Shown: positions 9,233-17,718, counted from the stretch's first letter. The stretch: DNA of 64,000 bases from Rhizobium sp. CF080 (GCF_000282095.2 NZ_AKKC02000016.1:372001-436000), one strand, 5' to 3'. Made by a program: numbers and translations. The notes: generated by a model from the sequence alone, not told the origin.

Positions 9233-9649
9233 TTTTGACCTCCAGTCAAAGTTTCGTATGGGTCTGGGTTCTTTTGGCTGAAGGACAGCGTTCCCTGCCC
9301 CATCCCCGTCGATTGCTAGAAGAAGGACGATCCACCGCCTCGCTTCCGGATTTGAAAATACAAGACGGGGAGGGTCATGCAATCTGGAACTTCAACCGGA
9401 CGCCATTCCGGTACCCGCTTCCCAGAAGTCTGTTGCCGAAAGGACACAAAGCAAGGGACCGCCTTAGGTGGTATTTTACACTTTGTTAAGAAAGGGCTTA
9501 TCGCGCAGTCACTTAGCGCGGCCGAAACGAGCCTGAAGGACTCGCGGGACAGGACAGGATTCGTGAGTGAGTCCATCGCGCCCGAAAGGCTGTGAAACCG
9601 ATCAAAAGACAAATCGTATGCAGGATTGGCGGGAGTTTTCGGTCAGGAA
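9233..9649. other. Upstream region of porin copy 2
   Basis: About 420 bp between porin copy 2 and the tRNA gene, both on the minus strand. GGAGGTC sits just before the porin start. The rest presumably holds the porin promoter and a long leader. A 98-codon minus-strand frame here looks neither conserved nor well initiated and was not called. Confidence 0.4.
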
Positions 9650-9739
9650 TGGCGGAGAAGATGGGATTCGAACCCACGATACCCTCTCGGGTATACTCCC
9701 TTAGCAGGGGAGCGCCTTCGACCACTCGGCCACCTCTCC
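9650..9739 (-). tRNA. tRNA-Ser (anticodon GCU)
   Basis: Read on the minus strand, this gives a class II tRNA of 90 nt. The acceptor stem GGAGAGG pairs with CTTCTCC, discriminator G is followed by an encoded CCA (9650-9652), and the anticodon stem CTCCC/GGGAG encloses loop CTGCTAA. A long variable arm (TACCCGAGAGGGTA) is typical of serine tRNAs, and the T-arm is GTGGGTTCGAATCCCAT. It decodes AGC and AGU. No integrase or attachment-site duplication was seen beside it. Confidence 0.96.
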
Positions 9740-9864
9740 GGTCGGGCCTGATTATTGGGAAACGATATCGATGGCAAGGTCTTTTATGGAAATGTCATGC
9801 GATTCCACCGGCAAGGACACACGAATCGCAACAACTGATTCCATTCTTCCCACTGGCGCGATTC

Positions 9865-10665
9865 TCAGTAGCCCGAACGCGGCTTGCCGGTCCCCGTGCC
9901 GCGGCCATAGCGGCTGGCCAAGGACTTGAGCGCGCCGGAAAACTCGGTGACGTCGGCGCCGACCGCCACGAAGCTCGCGCCGAGATCGAGATAGTGGCGA
10001 TTCAAGGATTCGCTGAAGGTGAGGATGCCGGCCGCCTTGCCGGACTTCACGATCGTGCCGATCGCCTTCTCGATCACCTCCTGGACCTCCGGGGCCTCCA
10101 TGCGCCCGAGATAGCCCATGTCGGCCGAAAGGTCGGCGGGGCCGATGAAGACGCCGTCAACACCATCCACGGCGGCAATGTTCTCCAGGTCGCGAATCGA
10201 CGCCATGGTCTCAGTCTGGACGATCAGGCAGATCTCGTCGGCGGCGGTCTCGGCATAGTCGGGGATGGCATTGAAGCCGGAGGCGCGGGCGACGGCCGCG
10301 CCGACGCCGCGCACGCCGCGCGGGGGATAACGCACCGCGCGAACGAGTTCCTTCGCCTGCTCGGCCGAATCGACCATCGGCACAAGCAATGTGCGGGCGC
10401 CGATATCGAGCATCTGCTTGATGACCCAGGTCTCGCCGATCGGCGGGCGGACGACCACTTCAGAGGGCGAGGCGGACAGCGTCTGCAATTGCGCCAGAAT
10501 GCTGCGGAGGTCGTTCGGCCCGTGCTCGCCGTCGATCACCAGCCAGTCGAAACCGGCATGGCCGGCGATCTCGGCGGTCAGCGCCTCGCCCATGTTCAGC
10601 CAGAGGCCGATCTGCGGCAGGCGGGCTTTCAGCGCCGCCTTGAAGTGATTCTTCGGAGACGGCAT
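9865..10665 (-). CDS. HpcH/HpaI aldolase family protein
   Basis: A 266-aa class II (metal-dependent) pyruvate aldolase of the HpaI/RhmA/GarL type, which cleaves 2-keto-3-deoxy acids to pyruvate and an aldehyde. It shows WLVIDGEHGPND (catalytic His), VVVRPP, a metal-binding Glu in VQTET and GPADLSADMG (metal-binding Asp). Substrate cannot be decided from sequence; 4-hydroxy-2-oxoheptanedioate and 2-keto-3-deoxy-rhamnonate are family options. AAGGGAAACGCC precedes the start. It begins 11 bp after the reductase gene on the same strand, so the two are probably cotranscribed, although no aromatic-degradation genes are nearby. Confidence 0.85.
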   Translation of the reverse strand: MPSPKNHFKAALKARLPQIGLWLNMGEALTAEIAGHAGFDWLVIDGEHGPNDLRSILAQLQTLSASPSEVVVRPPIGETWVIKQMLDIGARTLLVPMVDSAEQAKELVRAVRYPPRGVRGVGAAVARASGFNAIPDYAETAADEICLIVQTETMASIRDLENIAAVDGVDGVFIGPADLSADMGYLGRMEAPEVQEVIEKAIGTIVKSGKAAGILTFSESLNRHYLDLGASFVAVGADVTEFSGALKSLASRYGRGTGTGKPRSGY

Positions 10666-10676
10666 GGCGTTTCCCT

Positions 10677-11906
10677 TCAGACGAGGAGCTGTTTCAGGTC
10701 GGCGGTGGGATCGGCAAGGACGGCGCGGCTGGGTTCGATGCCGGTGTCGAGCAGCTTCTTGCCGCTGACATAGGCCTTGGCGTCGTTGATCGCGTCGACG
10801 GCGATGAACCGCCCCTCGCGGAAATACCAGATCGACAGGCTGCCTTCGCGGGCGCCCTTGCGCACCAGGATCTCGTCATAGCCGAGGTTGAAGCCAGCGA
10901 TCTGCAGCTTCACGTCGTACTGGTCGGACCAGAACCAGGGTTTTGCGTCATAGGGCGCTGAGCCGCCGGCGAGGACGGCTGCCGCGGCCTCCGCCTGGTC
11001 GACGGCGTTCTGTACCGATTCGAGACGGATGCGCTTGCCCTTCCAGGGCAGCATGGCGCAGTCGCCCATGGCGAAGATCGAAGGATCGGAGGTGCGGACG
11101 AATTCATCGACGATGACGCCATTGCCGACTTCGAGGCCGCATTGCTGAGCCAGATCGTCGTTCGGCTTCACGCCGATACCGACGATGACGAAATCGACCT
11201 CGATCGTGCTGCCGTCGGAAAGCTCGGCCGCGCGCACATGATTCCCTTCCGGGCCGCTTCCTCCGATCAGGCGGTGCAAGCCGGTCTTTTCGCGGATGAC
11301 CACGCCATGGCTGTCGTGGATGGCGCGCATCACGTCGGCGGTCTCTTTCGCCGCGACCCGCTGGAGGATGCGGTCGGCCATTTCGATCAGGGTCACTTCG
11401 AGGCCAAGATGGCGGGCGACGGCCGCCGCTTCGAGACCAATGTAACCGCCGCCTATAATAAGGAGCCGGCGGCCCGGCTTCATTTCGCCGGCGAGAAGGT
11501 CGGCGTCGCGCTTGTCGCGCACGGTGAAGACGCCGTCGAGATCGCCGCCGACGCTTGGCGGCAACGTGCGCGGCGTCGAGCCAGTGGTGAGCGCCAGGGT
11601 GTCGTATTCGATGACCGCGCCATCCTGCATGCGGACGGATTTTGCCTTGCGGTCGATCTCCTCGACATAGGTGGAGAGCAGAAGCTCGACGTCGTGTTCG
11701 GCAAACCAGCTTTCGGGCCGGAAGGTCAGCCGGTCGAATTCCATCTCCCCGAGCAGATATTTCTTGGAGAGCGGCGGGCGCTGGTAAGGGATCACGTCCT
11801 CCGAACCGATGATCGTGATCGGTCGCGCATCCTTCAAGGCCCGGAGTTTCGCAGCGAGCGCAAAACCCGCTTGGCCCGCACCTATTATCACCAACCTGCC
11901 CGTCAC
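10677..11906 (-). CDS. FAD-dependent ferredoxin reductase (rhodocoxin/putidaredoxin reductase type)
   Basis: A 409-aa NAD(P)H:ferredoxin oxidoreductase. The N-terminal FAD Rossmann motif is VIIGAGQAGFALAAKLRALK, with IPYQRPPLSKKYL following as in putidaredoxin and rhodocoxin reductases. The NAD-binding motif is LLIIGGGYIGLEAAAVA, and the FAD-binding ATG-like motif is IFAMGDCA. The C-terminal reductase domain is present. The GTG start at 11906 was selected because GGGAG lies 6 nt before it. Partners would be a ferredoxin and an oxygenase or P450, none of which is nearby, so the electron acceptor is unknown. Probably an operon with the HpaI-type aldolase. Confidence 0.87.
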   Translation of the reverse strand: MTGRLVIIGAGQAGFALAAKLRALKDARPITIIGSEDVIPYQRPPLSKKYLLGEMEFDRLTFRPESWFAEHDVELLLSTYVEEIDRKAKSVRMQDGAVIEYDTLALTTGSTPRTLPPSVGGDLDGVFTVRDKRDADLLAGEMKPGRRLLIIGGGYIGLEAAAVARHLGLEVTLIEMADRILQRVAAKETADVMRAIHDSHGVVIREKTGLHRLIGGSGPEGNHVRAAELSDGSTIEVDFVIVGIGVKPNDDLAQQCGLEVGNGVIVDEFVRTSDPSIFAMGDCAMLPWKGKRIRLESVQNAVDQAEAAAAVLAGGSAPYDAKPWFWSDQYDVKLQIAGFNLGYDEILVRKGAREGSLSIWYFREGRFIAVDAINDAKAYVSGKKLLDTGIEPSRAVLADPTADLKQLLV

Positions 11907-12191
11907 GTCTCACTCCCCACACTGATCATGGTTTTCGTTGAGATAGCACCATTAATCCGATCGAAAGGGGTATCCCCGCGACACCGCTCCGTCAACAACG
12001 CGACATCGGCGATTACACGCTTTGAGTTCGCAGCTGTCCCATACGGAAAGTAAAAACCGCCTCGCCAGCGATCAGATGCCGGATTTTTCGGCGATTTTCC
12101 GCCTATCCGATCACATTTTATCAATCCGTTTCAGAATGTGTCAGCGGACGAGGAATATAGTCACATCGTACGAATGAAACAGGAGGGTGTC

Positions 12192-12545
12192 ATGCCCTTG
12201 AATATGGACCAGGACACCAGAAAAAACGGCCCGCGCGACCAGGCTTTCGAGAAGTTCACGATCGACCGCCCCGGCAAGGTCATCCTTGTCGGTCATCATC
12301 TCAGCACCAAAACGAGCTTCCGCTGCCTGATCCGCAGCATCTCGCTGTATGGTGCGGAAATCGAGGTCGGCCCGACCCTGCCGATGCCCAACAACTTCTT
12401 CCTCGAAATCCTCGGCATCCAAGACGACATTGGCTGCACGGTGATCCGCCGCGAGGAAGAGAAAGTGACCGTCGGCTTCAACATGCTGATCGATGCTGAA
12501 TTCCTGCATCACGTGATCCGGCTGAGTTTCGAGACCAGCCACTGA
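12192..12545 (+). CDS. PilZ-like domain protein
   Basis: A 117-aa soluble protein. The ATG at 12192 follows AGGAGG at optimal spacing, so the upstream in-frame start at 12138 is less likely. The segment RCLIRSISLYGAEIEVG, then LPMPNNFFLEI and GCTVIRREEEKVTVGFN, resembles the beta-barrel of PilZ domains (S-x-x-G-A core and a closing GVxF-like strand). The N-terminal RxxxR c-di-GMP motif is poorly preserved, so ligand binding is doubtful. Rhizobial genomes carry several such single-domain proteins. A role in c-di-GMP-linked motility or surface control is only inference. Confidence 0.6.
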   Translation: MPLNMDQDTRKNGPRDQAFEKFTIDRPGKVILVGHHLSTKTSFRCLIRSISLYGAEIEVGPTLPMPNNFFLEILGIQDDIGCTVIRREEEKVTVGFNMLIDAEFLHHVIRLSFETSH

Positions 12546-12759
12546 CCGGCAGGTCGTGGTGCGGCCGGCGGGCATTCTTCGCCCGCCGCCTCTGGCGGCC
12601 GTTCGTCAACCACGACAGAAACGGCACGGCCCAGAGCAGCCCGCGCCATTCGGCGCCCTCCAGGGGATCGGCAAGAGGATCGGTCATCGGATCCCGCCGC
12701 CCGCTCCGGCCTGTCTCCGCGTTCAATTGATCCCAAAGTTTCGCCCAGTTGAGAAGCAT
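12478..12759 (-). CDS. Small hypothetical protein (uncertain)
   Basis: A 93-codon frame starting at ATG 12759 with GGAGTG about eight bases upstream. The product (LLNWAKLWDQLNAETG, WRGLLWAVPFLSWL and then a basic RQRRRAKNARR tail) has one short hydrophobic stretch around residues 40-52. Its 3' end overlaps the PilZ-like gene by 68 bp on the opposite strand, which counts against the C-terminus being real. No family was recognised, and a competing minus-strand frame overlaps it. Confidence 0.35.
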   Translation of the reverse strand: MLLNWAKLWDQLNAETGRSGRRDPMTDPLADPLEGAEWRGLLWAVPFLSWLTNGRQRRRAKNARRPHHDLPVSGWSRNSAGSRDAGIQHRSAC

Positions 12760-12893
12760 GGTGGTCACTCCATCTATAACGTGATGCCGTCGAGCTAGTG
12801 GTTTGCCGCGCAGGCTTGTAGACGCGCCGGCAAAAGCCGCTTTTCATCCATGAACGATGGGAAGATCACCGGTGAAACGATAGGGTGTCTCAC

Positions 12894-13757
12894 ATGACAG
12901 ATGCGGGCTGGGACGATCTGAAACTGTTCCTGCATGTGGCGAGCGAAGGGGCCTTAAGCGCCGCCGCCACCCGCACCGGCATAAGCGCCCCGACCATCGG
13001 GCGGCGGATGCTGGCGCTTGAACGGACGACGGGCCGGACCCTTTTCGTGCGCAGCCAGCAAGGCTACCGGCTGGCACCGGACGGCGAGACGCTGCTCGAA
13101 CATGTCCGCGCCATGCAGAAGACTGCCGACAGCATCGCCGACTGGAAGGCGCAGGCCTTCGCCATGCCGATCGTTTCGATCGGCACCGATGCCTGGCTTT
13201 CCGGTTTCGTCAGCGAACATACGTCCGAGATCAGGGGCAAGGAGGACCTGTTCCGGCTCTGCTGCAAGTCGCTGCACAAGGGCGTGGATTTCACCTATCG
13301 CGAGGCGGATGTGGGGATCGTCAACCGAAGGCCGGAATCCGGCAATGTGGCGATCCGCCGGTCGGTCGCCGTCGCACACTCTATATATAGAGCAAGTGGC
13401 CTTGCCGAACACGAGACCATGCCGTGGGTCTCGATCGGCACTGAAAGTTCCCATTCGCCGGCCGACAAATGGGTGTTTCAGCATCACGAGGCTCACATCC
13501 GCACCTGGACCAATTCACCGGAGCTTCTGCCGAAGCTGATCGTGGCCGGCAACGGGCGCGGCGTGCTGCCCTGCTTCATCGGCGATGAGCTCCCCGGCCT
13601 GGTGCGCGAGGGCGGGATCATCTCGGAGCTCACCTACACGATGTGGATCATCGCCAACGACGACGACCGGCATCGCCCGGAAGTGCGCCAGGTGATCGAA
13701 AGACTCGATGCGCTTTTCAAAGGGCAAGCGAAAAGATTCGCCGGTCACAAGGCGTAA
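12894..13757 (+). CDS. LysR-family transcriptional regulator
   Basis: A 287-aa LTTR. The N-terminal winged helix-turn-helix reads LKLFLHVASEGALSAAATRT, GISAPTIGRRMLALE, GRTLFVRSQQGYRL. The C-terminal half is the effector-binding domain, somewhat divergent from typical LTTRs (CCKSLHKGVDF, GNGRGVLPCFIGDE). The ATG at 12894 is preferred over the GTG at 12885 because AGGGTG lies eight bases upstream. It precedes the HisC-like aminotransferase by 74 bp on the same strand. LTTRs often control an adjacent gene, but usually a divergent one, so the target is uncertain. Confidence 0.87.
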   Translation: MTDAGWDDLKLFLHVASEGALSAAATRTGISAPTIGRRMLALERTTGRTLFVRSQQGYRLAPDGETLLEHVRAMQKTADSIADWKAQAFAMPIVSIGTDAWLSGFVSEHTSEIRGKEDLFRLCCKSLHKGVDFTYREADVGIVNRRPESGNVAIRRSVAVAHSIYRASGLAEHETMPWVSIGTESSHSPADKWVFQHHEAHIRTWTNSPELLPKLIVAGNGRGVLPCFIGDELPGLVREGGIISELTYTMWIIANDDDRHRPEVRQVIERLDALFKGQAKRFAGHKA

Positions 13758-13831
13758 TCGCCTCAAGCAGGCTTGCGTGCCGGTGAATCGATCCTATTGT
13801 GTGCCGGTTTTAGCGAACCGGAACTCAATCC

Positions 13832-14941
13832 ATGCCTGCATTCTCGCGCTTCACACCCCTGATCAGCGCCCTTCCCGCCAGCGTCCCCTTCGTCGGCCCC
13901 GAAGCCATCGAGCGCAATCGCGGCCTCATGGTGAAGGCGCGCATCGGGGCCAATGAAAACGGTTTCGGACCGGCGCCTTCCGTCATCGAGGCGATCGGTG
14001 CTGCGGCAACCAGCACCTGGAAATATGCGGATCCGGAAAATTTCGAGCTCAAGCAGGCGCTCGCGGCGCATCTGGGCTGTCAGGCCGACAATATTGCCGT
14101 CGGCGAAGGCATAGACAGCTTGCTCGGGCTGATCGTGCGGATGGTGATCGAGCCCGGCATGCCGGTCGTCACCTCCTTCGGCGCCTATCCGACCTTCAAC
14201 TTCCATGTGGCGGGCCATGGCGGCCGGCTGGTGACGGTGCCTTATGTCGACGACCGCGAGCATCTCGACGGACTAATGGAAGCCGTCCGCCGCGAAAACG
14301 CACCGCTCGTCTATTTCGCCAATCCCGACAATCCGATGGGAAGCTGGTGGGATGCCGACAACATCGTCGCGTTTGCCAGGGCGCTGCCGGAAACCTGCCT
14401 GATGATTCTAGACGAGGCCTATTGCGAAACCGGACCGGCCGGCGCGACGCCTGATATCTCCGCCCTGATCGACCGGCCGAACATCATCCGCACCCGCACC
14501 TTCTCGAAGGCCTACGGCATGGCCGGCTCGCGGGTCGGTTATGCGATCTCGACGCCCGGCACGGCCGAGGCCTTCGACAAGATCCGCAATCATTTCGGCA
14601 TGAACCGGATCGGCGTCGCCTCGGCACTCGCGGCGCTGAAAGACCAGGCCTATCTCGGCCAGGTGATCGGGCAGATCAAGGCCTCGCGGGAACGGATCGC
14701 CGCGATCGCGCAAAGCAACGGGCTGAAGCCTCTTGCCTCCGCCACCAATTTCGTGGCGATCGATTGCGGTCATGACGGCGCCTATGCGCGTTCGATCGTC
14801 GACGGACTGATGGAGCACGGGGTTTTCATCCGCATGCCGGGTGTCGCGCCGCTCAACCGCTGCATTCGCGTGAGCACGGGCCCGGAATCGGACATGGCGC
14901 TCTTCGAAGAAGCGCTGCCGAAGGTGCTGAAGGCTCTCTGA
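13832..14941 (+). CDS. HisC-like pyridoxal-phosphate aminotransferase
   Basis: A 369-aa class I/II aminotransferase related to histidinol-phosphate aminotransferase. It shows ANENGFGPAPSV near the N-terminus, GEGIDSLLGLI, YFANPDNPMGSWW (PLP ring contact), LDEAYCE (Asp for the pyridine nitrogen) and TFSKAYGMAGSRVGY, where Lys forms the internal aldimine. The C-terminal substrate Arg lies in NRCIRVSTG. No other his genes are nearby, so this is probably a paralogue acting on another amino acid, or a second HisC. Catalytic motifs are complete. It follows the LysR gene and may be its target. Confidence 0.85.
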   Translation: MPAFSRFTPLISALPASVPFVGPEAIERNRGLMVKARIGANENGFGPAPSVIEAIGAAATSTWKYADPENFELKQALAAHLGCQADNIAVGEGIDSLLGLIVRMVIEPGMPVVTSFGAYPTFNFHVAGHGGRLVTVPYVDDREHLDGLMEAVRRENAPLVYFANPDNPMGSWWDADNIVAFARALPETCLMILDEAYCETGPAGATPDISALIDRPNIIRTRTFSKAYGMAGSRVGYAISTPGTAEAFDKIRNHFGMNRIGVASALAALKDQAYLGQVIGQIKASRERIAAIAQSNGLKPLASATNFVAIDCGHDGAYARSIVDGLMEHGVFIRMPGVAPLNRCIRVSTGPESDMALFEEALPKVLKAL

Positions 14942-14954
14942 AGCAAAAGAAAAC

Positions 14955-14988
14955 GACCGCGCCGGCCTTGTTCCTGCCGGTCGCGGTC
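14955..14988. terminator. Bidirectional terminator candidate
   Basis: GACCGCGCCGGC (14955-14966) pairs with GCCGGTCGCGGTC (14976-14988) with one bulged base. The minus-strand side is followed by GTTTTCTTTTG. It lies 13 bp after the aminotransferase stop and could also end minus-strand transcription from the Sel1 gene. Confidence 0.6.
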
Positions 14989-15127
14989 TCGATGTCAGGC
15001 GTCGCCCCCGTCCGGATCCGACCGCCTTGTCTCCCGATCCCCTTTTGGGTGGATGTTTTTTAGACTGTTCTCCCGCCGGCCCTCTTGCGGGGCCGGTCAA
15101 TTCGTCGACCACGGCGCTCCTTGGAGC

Positions 15128-15394
15128 TCAGTGCATGGTCATCCATTCGCGAGCGGCGCGCAGGGCCGCGGCCAACTGCATCTTGCTCATCGTCTGCGCC
15201 AGGTCGGCGCGCAGCTCGGCGGCGCGGTCGGAGCCCTTGATAGCGGCGATGTTGAGCCATTTATGAGCGGAAACGAGATCGACGTCGCAACCACGGCCGG
15301 TCGCATACATCAGACCCATTTCGCAGAAAGTGTCGGCGCGGGTCTCGCCACCCATGGTGGCCATTCCGGAATTGTTCATTTCAAAGCGTGCCAT
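15128..15394 (-). CDS. Sel1-like repeat protein, small
   Basis: An 88-aa protein containing one clear Sel1-like (SLR) unit: FCEMGLMYATGRGCDVDLVS then AHKWLNIAAIKGSDRAAELR. The start at 15394 (MARFEMNNSG) follows AGGGAT. A longer in-frame extension to 15598 would be basic, unrelated sequence and lacks a good SD. Sel1 repeats are alpha-helical protein-interaction modules. No signal peptide is visible, so it is probably cytoplasmic. Short single-repeat proteins of this type are common in rhizobia, and their function is not known to me. Confidence 0.7.
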   Translation of the reverse strand: MARFEMNNSGMATMGGETRADTFCEMGLMYATGRGCDVDLVSAHKWLNIAAIKGSDRAAELRADLAQTMSKMQLAAALRAAREWMTMH

Positions 15395-15915
15395 CGGTTT
15401 GATCCCTGTTAAAGCCTGTTGTTCGTCGTCTGCCCTGTTTTTTGCCCTTTCGGGCTCCGTCCGGATCACCGTCTTCAAGCGGCTGTTTCGATCCTTCCGG
15501 CCGGCGGTTTTTCCCGCTCGTTTGATGACTTCACTATGGGCCAAACCTTCCAAAAGACGCCTAAAAAGCATGATTAATTCAACGAAAACAAAGTTCAAAC
15601 GCTTCGTAAACTTGAACTTTTGTTAAACATGGGATGCCTTGCATTTTAAGGAATTTGCGGAGATTTTTACGAAAAATTTAGAAAAGGATTTAAACTGAAC
15701 GCTAACCACGAATCCGGGTCGCATCGATGAGCCTGTGGAAAACTTGGCCTCACCCGGTACCGGAATTCCGCCATTTCCAGCCAGTCCGATATTTACCTTT
15801 ACGTGTGGGTAAGATAAATTTCGAGCCAAGTTCGCGCAGAGGGGTGCGAATTGGAGGAAACCGCGCCGCCATTGCTTCAGAAGGCCTGGCGGCGGAAGCA
15901 AGGAGGAAAACAATC
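15395..15915. other. Divergent intergenic region, AT-richer
   Basis: About 520 bp between the divergent Sel1-like gene and the DUF2147 gene. The part from roughly 15570 to 15720 is clearly AT-rich (for example TTTTTACGAAAAATTTAG), consistent with promoters firing both ways. No gene, tRNA or repeat was recognised. Confidence 0.45.
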
Positions 15916-16254
15916 ATGATGCGCAGACTGATGCTTGTTGCCGCACTGGCACTTGCCGCGACTGGAGCCCAGGCCGCCGAGCCGATCGAAGGCAATTGGA
16001 AGACCGCCAGCGGCGAGACCGCCGTGATCGGCAAATGCGGCACCGCCTATTGCGTGACGCTGAAGACCGGCAAGCATTCGGGCAAGCAGATCGGCAAGCT
16101 CTCCGGCAAGGACGGCGAATATAGCGGCGAGATCACCGACCCGGCAGACGACAAGACCTATAGCGGTTCCGGTTCGGTCAGCGGCAATTCGCTCAAGATG
16201 AAGGGCTGCGTCCTTGCCATCCTTTGCAAGTCGCAGACCTGGACGCGCCTCTAG
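15916..16254 (+). CDS. DUF2147-type exported protein
   Basis: A 112-aa protein with a signal peptide (MMRRLMLVAALALAATGAQA) cleaved before AEPIEGNWKT. The mature part shows G-N-W near the start, IGKCGTAYCVTLKTG, and the C-terminal GCVLAILCKSQTWTRL, matching the small lipocalin-like DUF2147 family. Four Cys could form two disulfides. AGGAGG at 15901-15906 is an excellent SD for ATG 15916; a second ATG follows immediately. Periplasmic location is expected and function is unknown. A terminator follows at 16295, so it is monocistronic. Confidence 0.8.
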   Translation: MMRRLMLVAALALAATGAQAAEPIEGNWKTASGETAVIGKCGTAYCVTLKTGKHSGKQIGKLSGKDGEYSGEITDPADDKTYSGSGSVSGNSLKMKGCVLAILCKSQTWTRL

Positions 16255-16294
16255 AGCGGAGCCTCCGATATTTCCCTATATAAGGAGTGCAGAG

Positions 16295-16330
16295 ATGGTC
16301 GCGCCGGCAAGAGCGCGACCATTTGTCGTT
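16295..16330 (+). terminator. Terminator after the DUF2147 gene
   Basis: A perfect 10-bp stem, ATGGTCGCGC (16295-16304) with GCGCGACCAT (16313-16322), and an 8-nt loop. TTGTCGTTT follows. Confidence 0.8.
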
Positions 16331-16828
16331 TCGCGACGTCAAGAACTGCCTGAATCTTTTGCTGCGTCGCACCAAGAAAAGGCAATGTGATCACGGAAAT
16401 GGCATCGGTTTTGACCGCAGAATTCCGCGGAATTTTCGATGTCACAGTTTTGTGAAAAGCTTGCATACCCCTTGCACACGATTTACGCCACACAAAAGCC
16501 ATAAAAAGGCCTTGATTGGCCGGAATCTGCACGCAAATGGTGCAAATTCTTTCCAACCCGCACATCCATTTGTTTTTGTTTGTTTTTTATCTTACAAAAC
16601 CGTAACTTAATCGGTTTATTTGTGGCACATCGCAAAAAATTAGCATGCTCAGCACTTTTTACGAGTATTTTTGAAGGTCGATTTCCGTTGTCAACGTTTC
16701 GTTGACAGCAGTCGTCGAAATGGGGGGCTTTCGGATCGAACCGATCGGTCCGATATCAGCATCGCAAACAGAAATTCACTCCGGTTCGAACCCAAGACCG
16801 AACCGAACATAACCCGAGGATAAAGACA
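16331..16828 (+). promoter_or_regulatory. AT-rich upstream region of the small-protein array
   Basis: Nearly 500 bp with no gene. AT-rich tracts occur around 16440-16680 (TTTGTTTTTGTTTGTTTTTT). A near-perfect palindrome with arms TGTCAACG and CGTTGACA and a TTT centre sits at 16689-16707. It overlaps a TTGACA hexamer and lies about 120 bp before the first array gene. This could be an operator overlapping a -35 element; no matching -10 was confidently seen. Confidence 0.4.
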
Positions 16829-17050
16829 ATGACCAAGATCACTTCCGCAATCGCCGCTGCCCTCATCGCTTCGGCTTCCTTCGCTTCCGTCGCCCTCGCT
16901 GACGGCGACTACTATGAAGGCGCCTCCAAGGCTTCCGCTACCGTCGATCATGTTCAGACCGGCAGCATTGCCAAGGACCAGAACGCCAATCAGGTCCCGG
17001 CTCCGATCAGCCGCGGCGACTACTACGAAGGCGCAAACCGCCCGAACTAA
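16829..17050 (+). CDS. Small exported GDYYEGA protein, array unit 1
   Basis: A 73-aa protein of a family I do not recognise. A typical signal peptide (MTKITSAIAAALIASASFAS then VALA) is followed by a mature peptide of about 49 residues, which begins DGDYYEGASKAS and ends RGDYYEGANRPN. The motif at the two ends is nearly the same, and VQTGSIA lies between. GAGGAT sits 7-8 bases before the start. It is the first of six related genes on this strand. It differs from unit 3 by only three bases in 222. Export to the periplasm or beyond is likely; function is unknown. Confidence 0.8.
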   Translation: MTKITSAIAAALIASASFASVALADGDYYEGASKASATVDHVQTGSIAKDQNANQVPAPISRGDYYEGANRPN

Positions 17051-17136
17051 TCGCAGCTCATTCAAGACACCGAAACAATCTCCGCAGGCCAGGTCGCAAA
17101 CTCAAAGCCGCGGAACACTCTGAAAGGACTACCCCA

Positions 17137-17409
17137 ATGACCAAGATCACTTCCGCTATCGCCGCAGCCTTCATCGCTTCGGCTTCGTTCACCTCCGTCG
17201 CCCTCGCTGCCGAAGGCGAATATTATGACGGTGCCGTACGGTCCTCCGCTGGCCAGCAGGTTCCTGCCCAGCACCAGAAGGCCCAGGGTTCGCTCAGCTA
17301 CGGCTACACGGGCTCGGTCTCCAACGCCCAGGGTTCGAACCAGTCGTTCGACGGCACGGTCACCCCGAACCGCGGCGACTATTACGAAGGCGCAGTTCGC
17401 CCGAACTAA
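17137..17409 (+). CDS. Small exported GDYYEGA protein, array unit 2
   Basis: A 90-aa paralogue of unit 1 with a matching signal peptide (TKITSAIAAAFIASASFTSV, then ALA). The mature part starts AEGEYYDGAVRSS and ends RGDYYEGAVRPN. It has a longer centre than unit 1, rich in Gln, Ser and Gly, with SYGYTGSVSNAQG. Unit 5 has the same long-centre architecture. AAAGGAC precedes the start. It lies 86 bp after unit 1 and is probably cotranscribed with it. Function is unknown. Confidence 0.8.
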   Translation: MTKITSAIAAAFIASASFTSVALAAEGEYYDGAVRSSAGQQVPAQHQKAQGSLSYGYTGSVSNAQGSNQSFDGTVTPNRGDYYEGAVRPN

Positions 17410-17496
17410 TCGCAGCTCATTCAAGACACCGAAACAATCTCCGCAGGCAAGGTCGCAAACCAAGTGCCGCGGGAACACTCTGAAGGGACTACCACA

Positions 17497-17718
17497 ATGA
17501 CCAGGATCACTTCCGCAATCGCCGCTGCCCTCATCGCTTCGGCTTCCTTCGCTTCCGTCGCCCTCGCTGACGGCGACTACTATGAAGGCGCCTCCAAGGC
17601 TTCCGCTACCGTCGATCATGTTCAGACCGGCAGCATTGCCAAGGACCAGAACGCCAATCAGGTCCCGGCTCCGATCAGCCGCGGCGACTACTACGACGGC
17701 GTAAACCGCCCGAACTAA
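17497..17718 (+). CDS. Small exported GDYYEGA protein, array unit 3
   Basis: A 73-aa near-copy of unit 1. The coding sequences differ at three positions (AAG/AGG, GAA/GAC, GCA/GTA), giving K3R, E67D and A69V; all three are amino-acid changes. Start ATG 17497 follows AAGGGAC. An in-frame upstream start at 17464 would add eleven residues before the signal peptide and is rejected. The near-identity shows a recent tandem duplication or gene conversion. Confidence 0.8.
   Translation: MTRITSAIAAALIASASFASVALADGDYYEGASKASATVDHVQTGSIAKDQNANQVPAPISRGDYYDGVNRPN

Noticed and set aside
9316..9612. A 98-codon minus-strand frame upstream of porin copy 2
   Set aside because: No SD, unusual composition, and it lies where the porin leader is expected.
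9650..9739. Genomic-island attachment site at tRNA-Ser
   Set aside because: No integrase and no repeated 3' end of the tRNA was seen on either side; neighbours look chromosomal.
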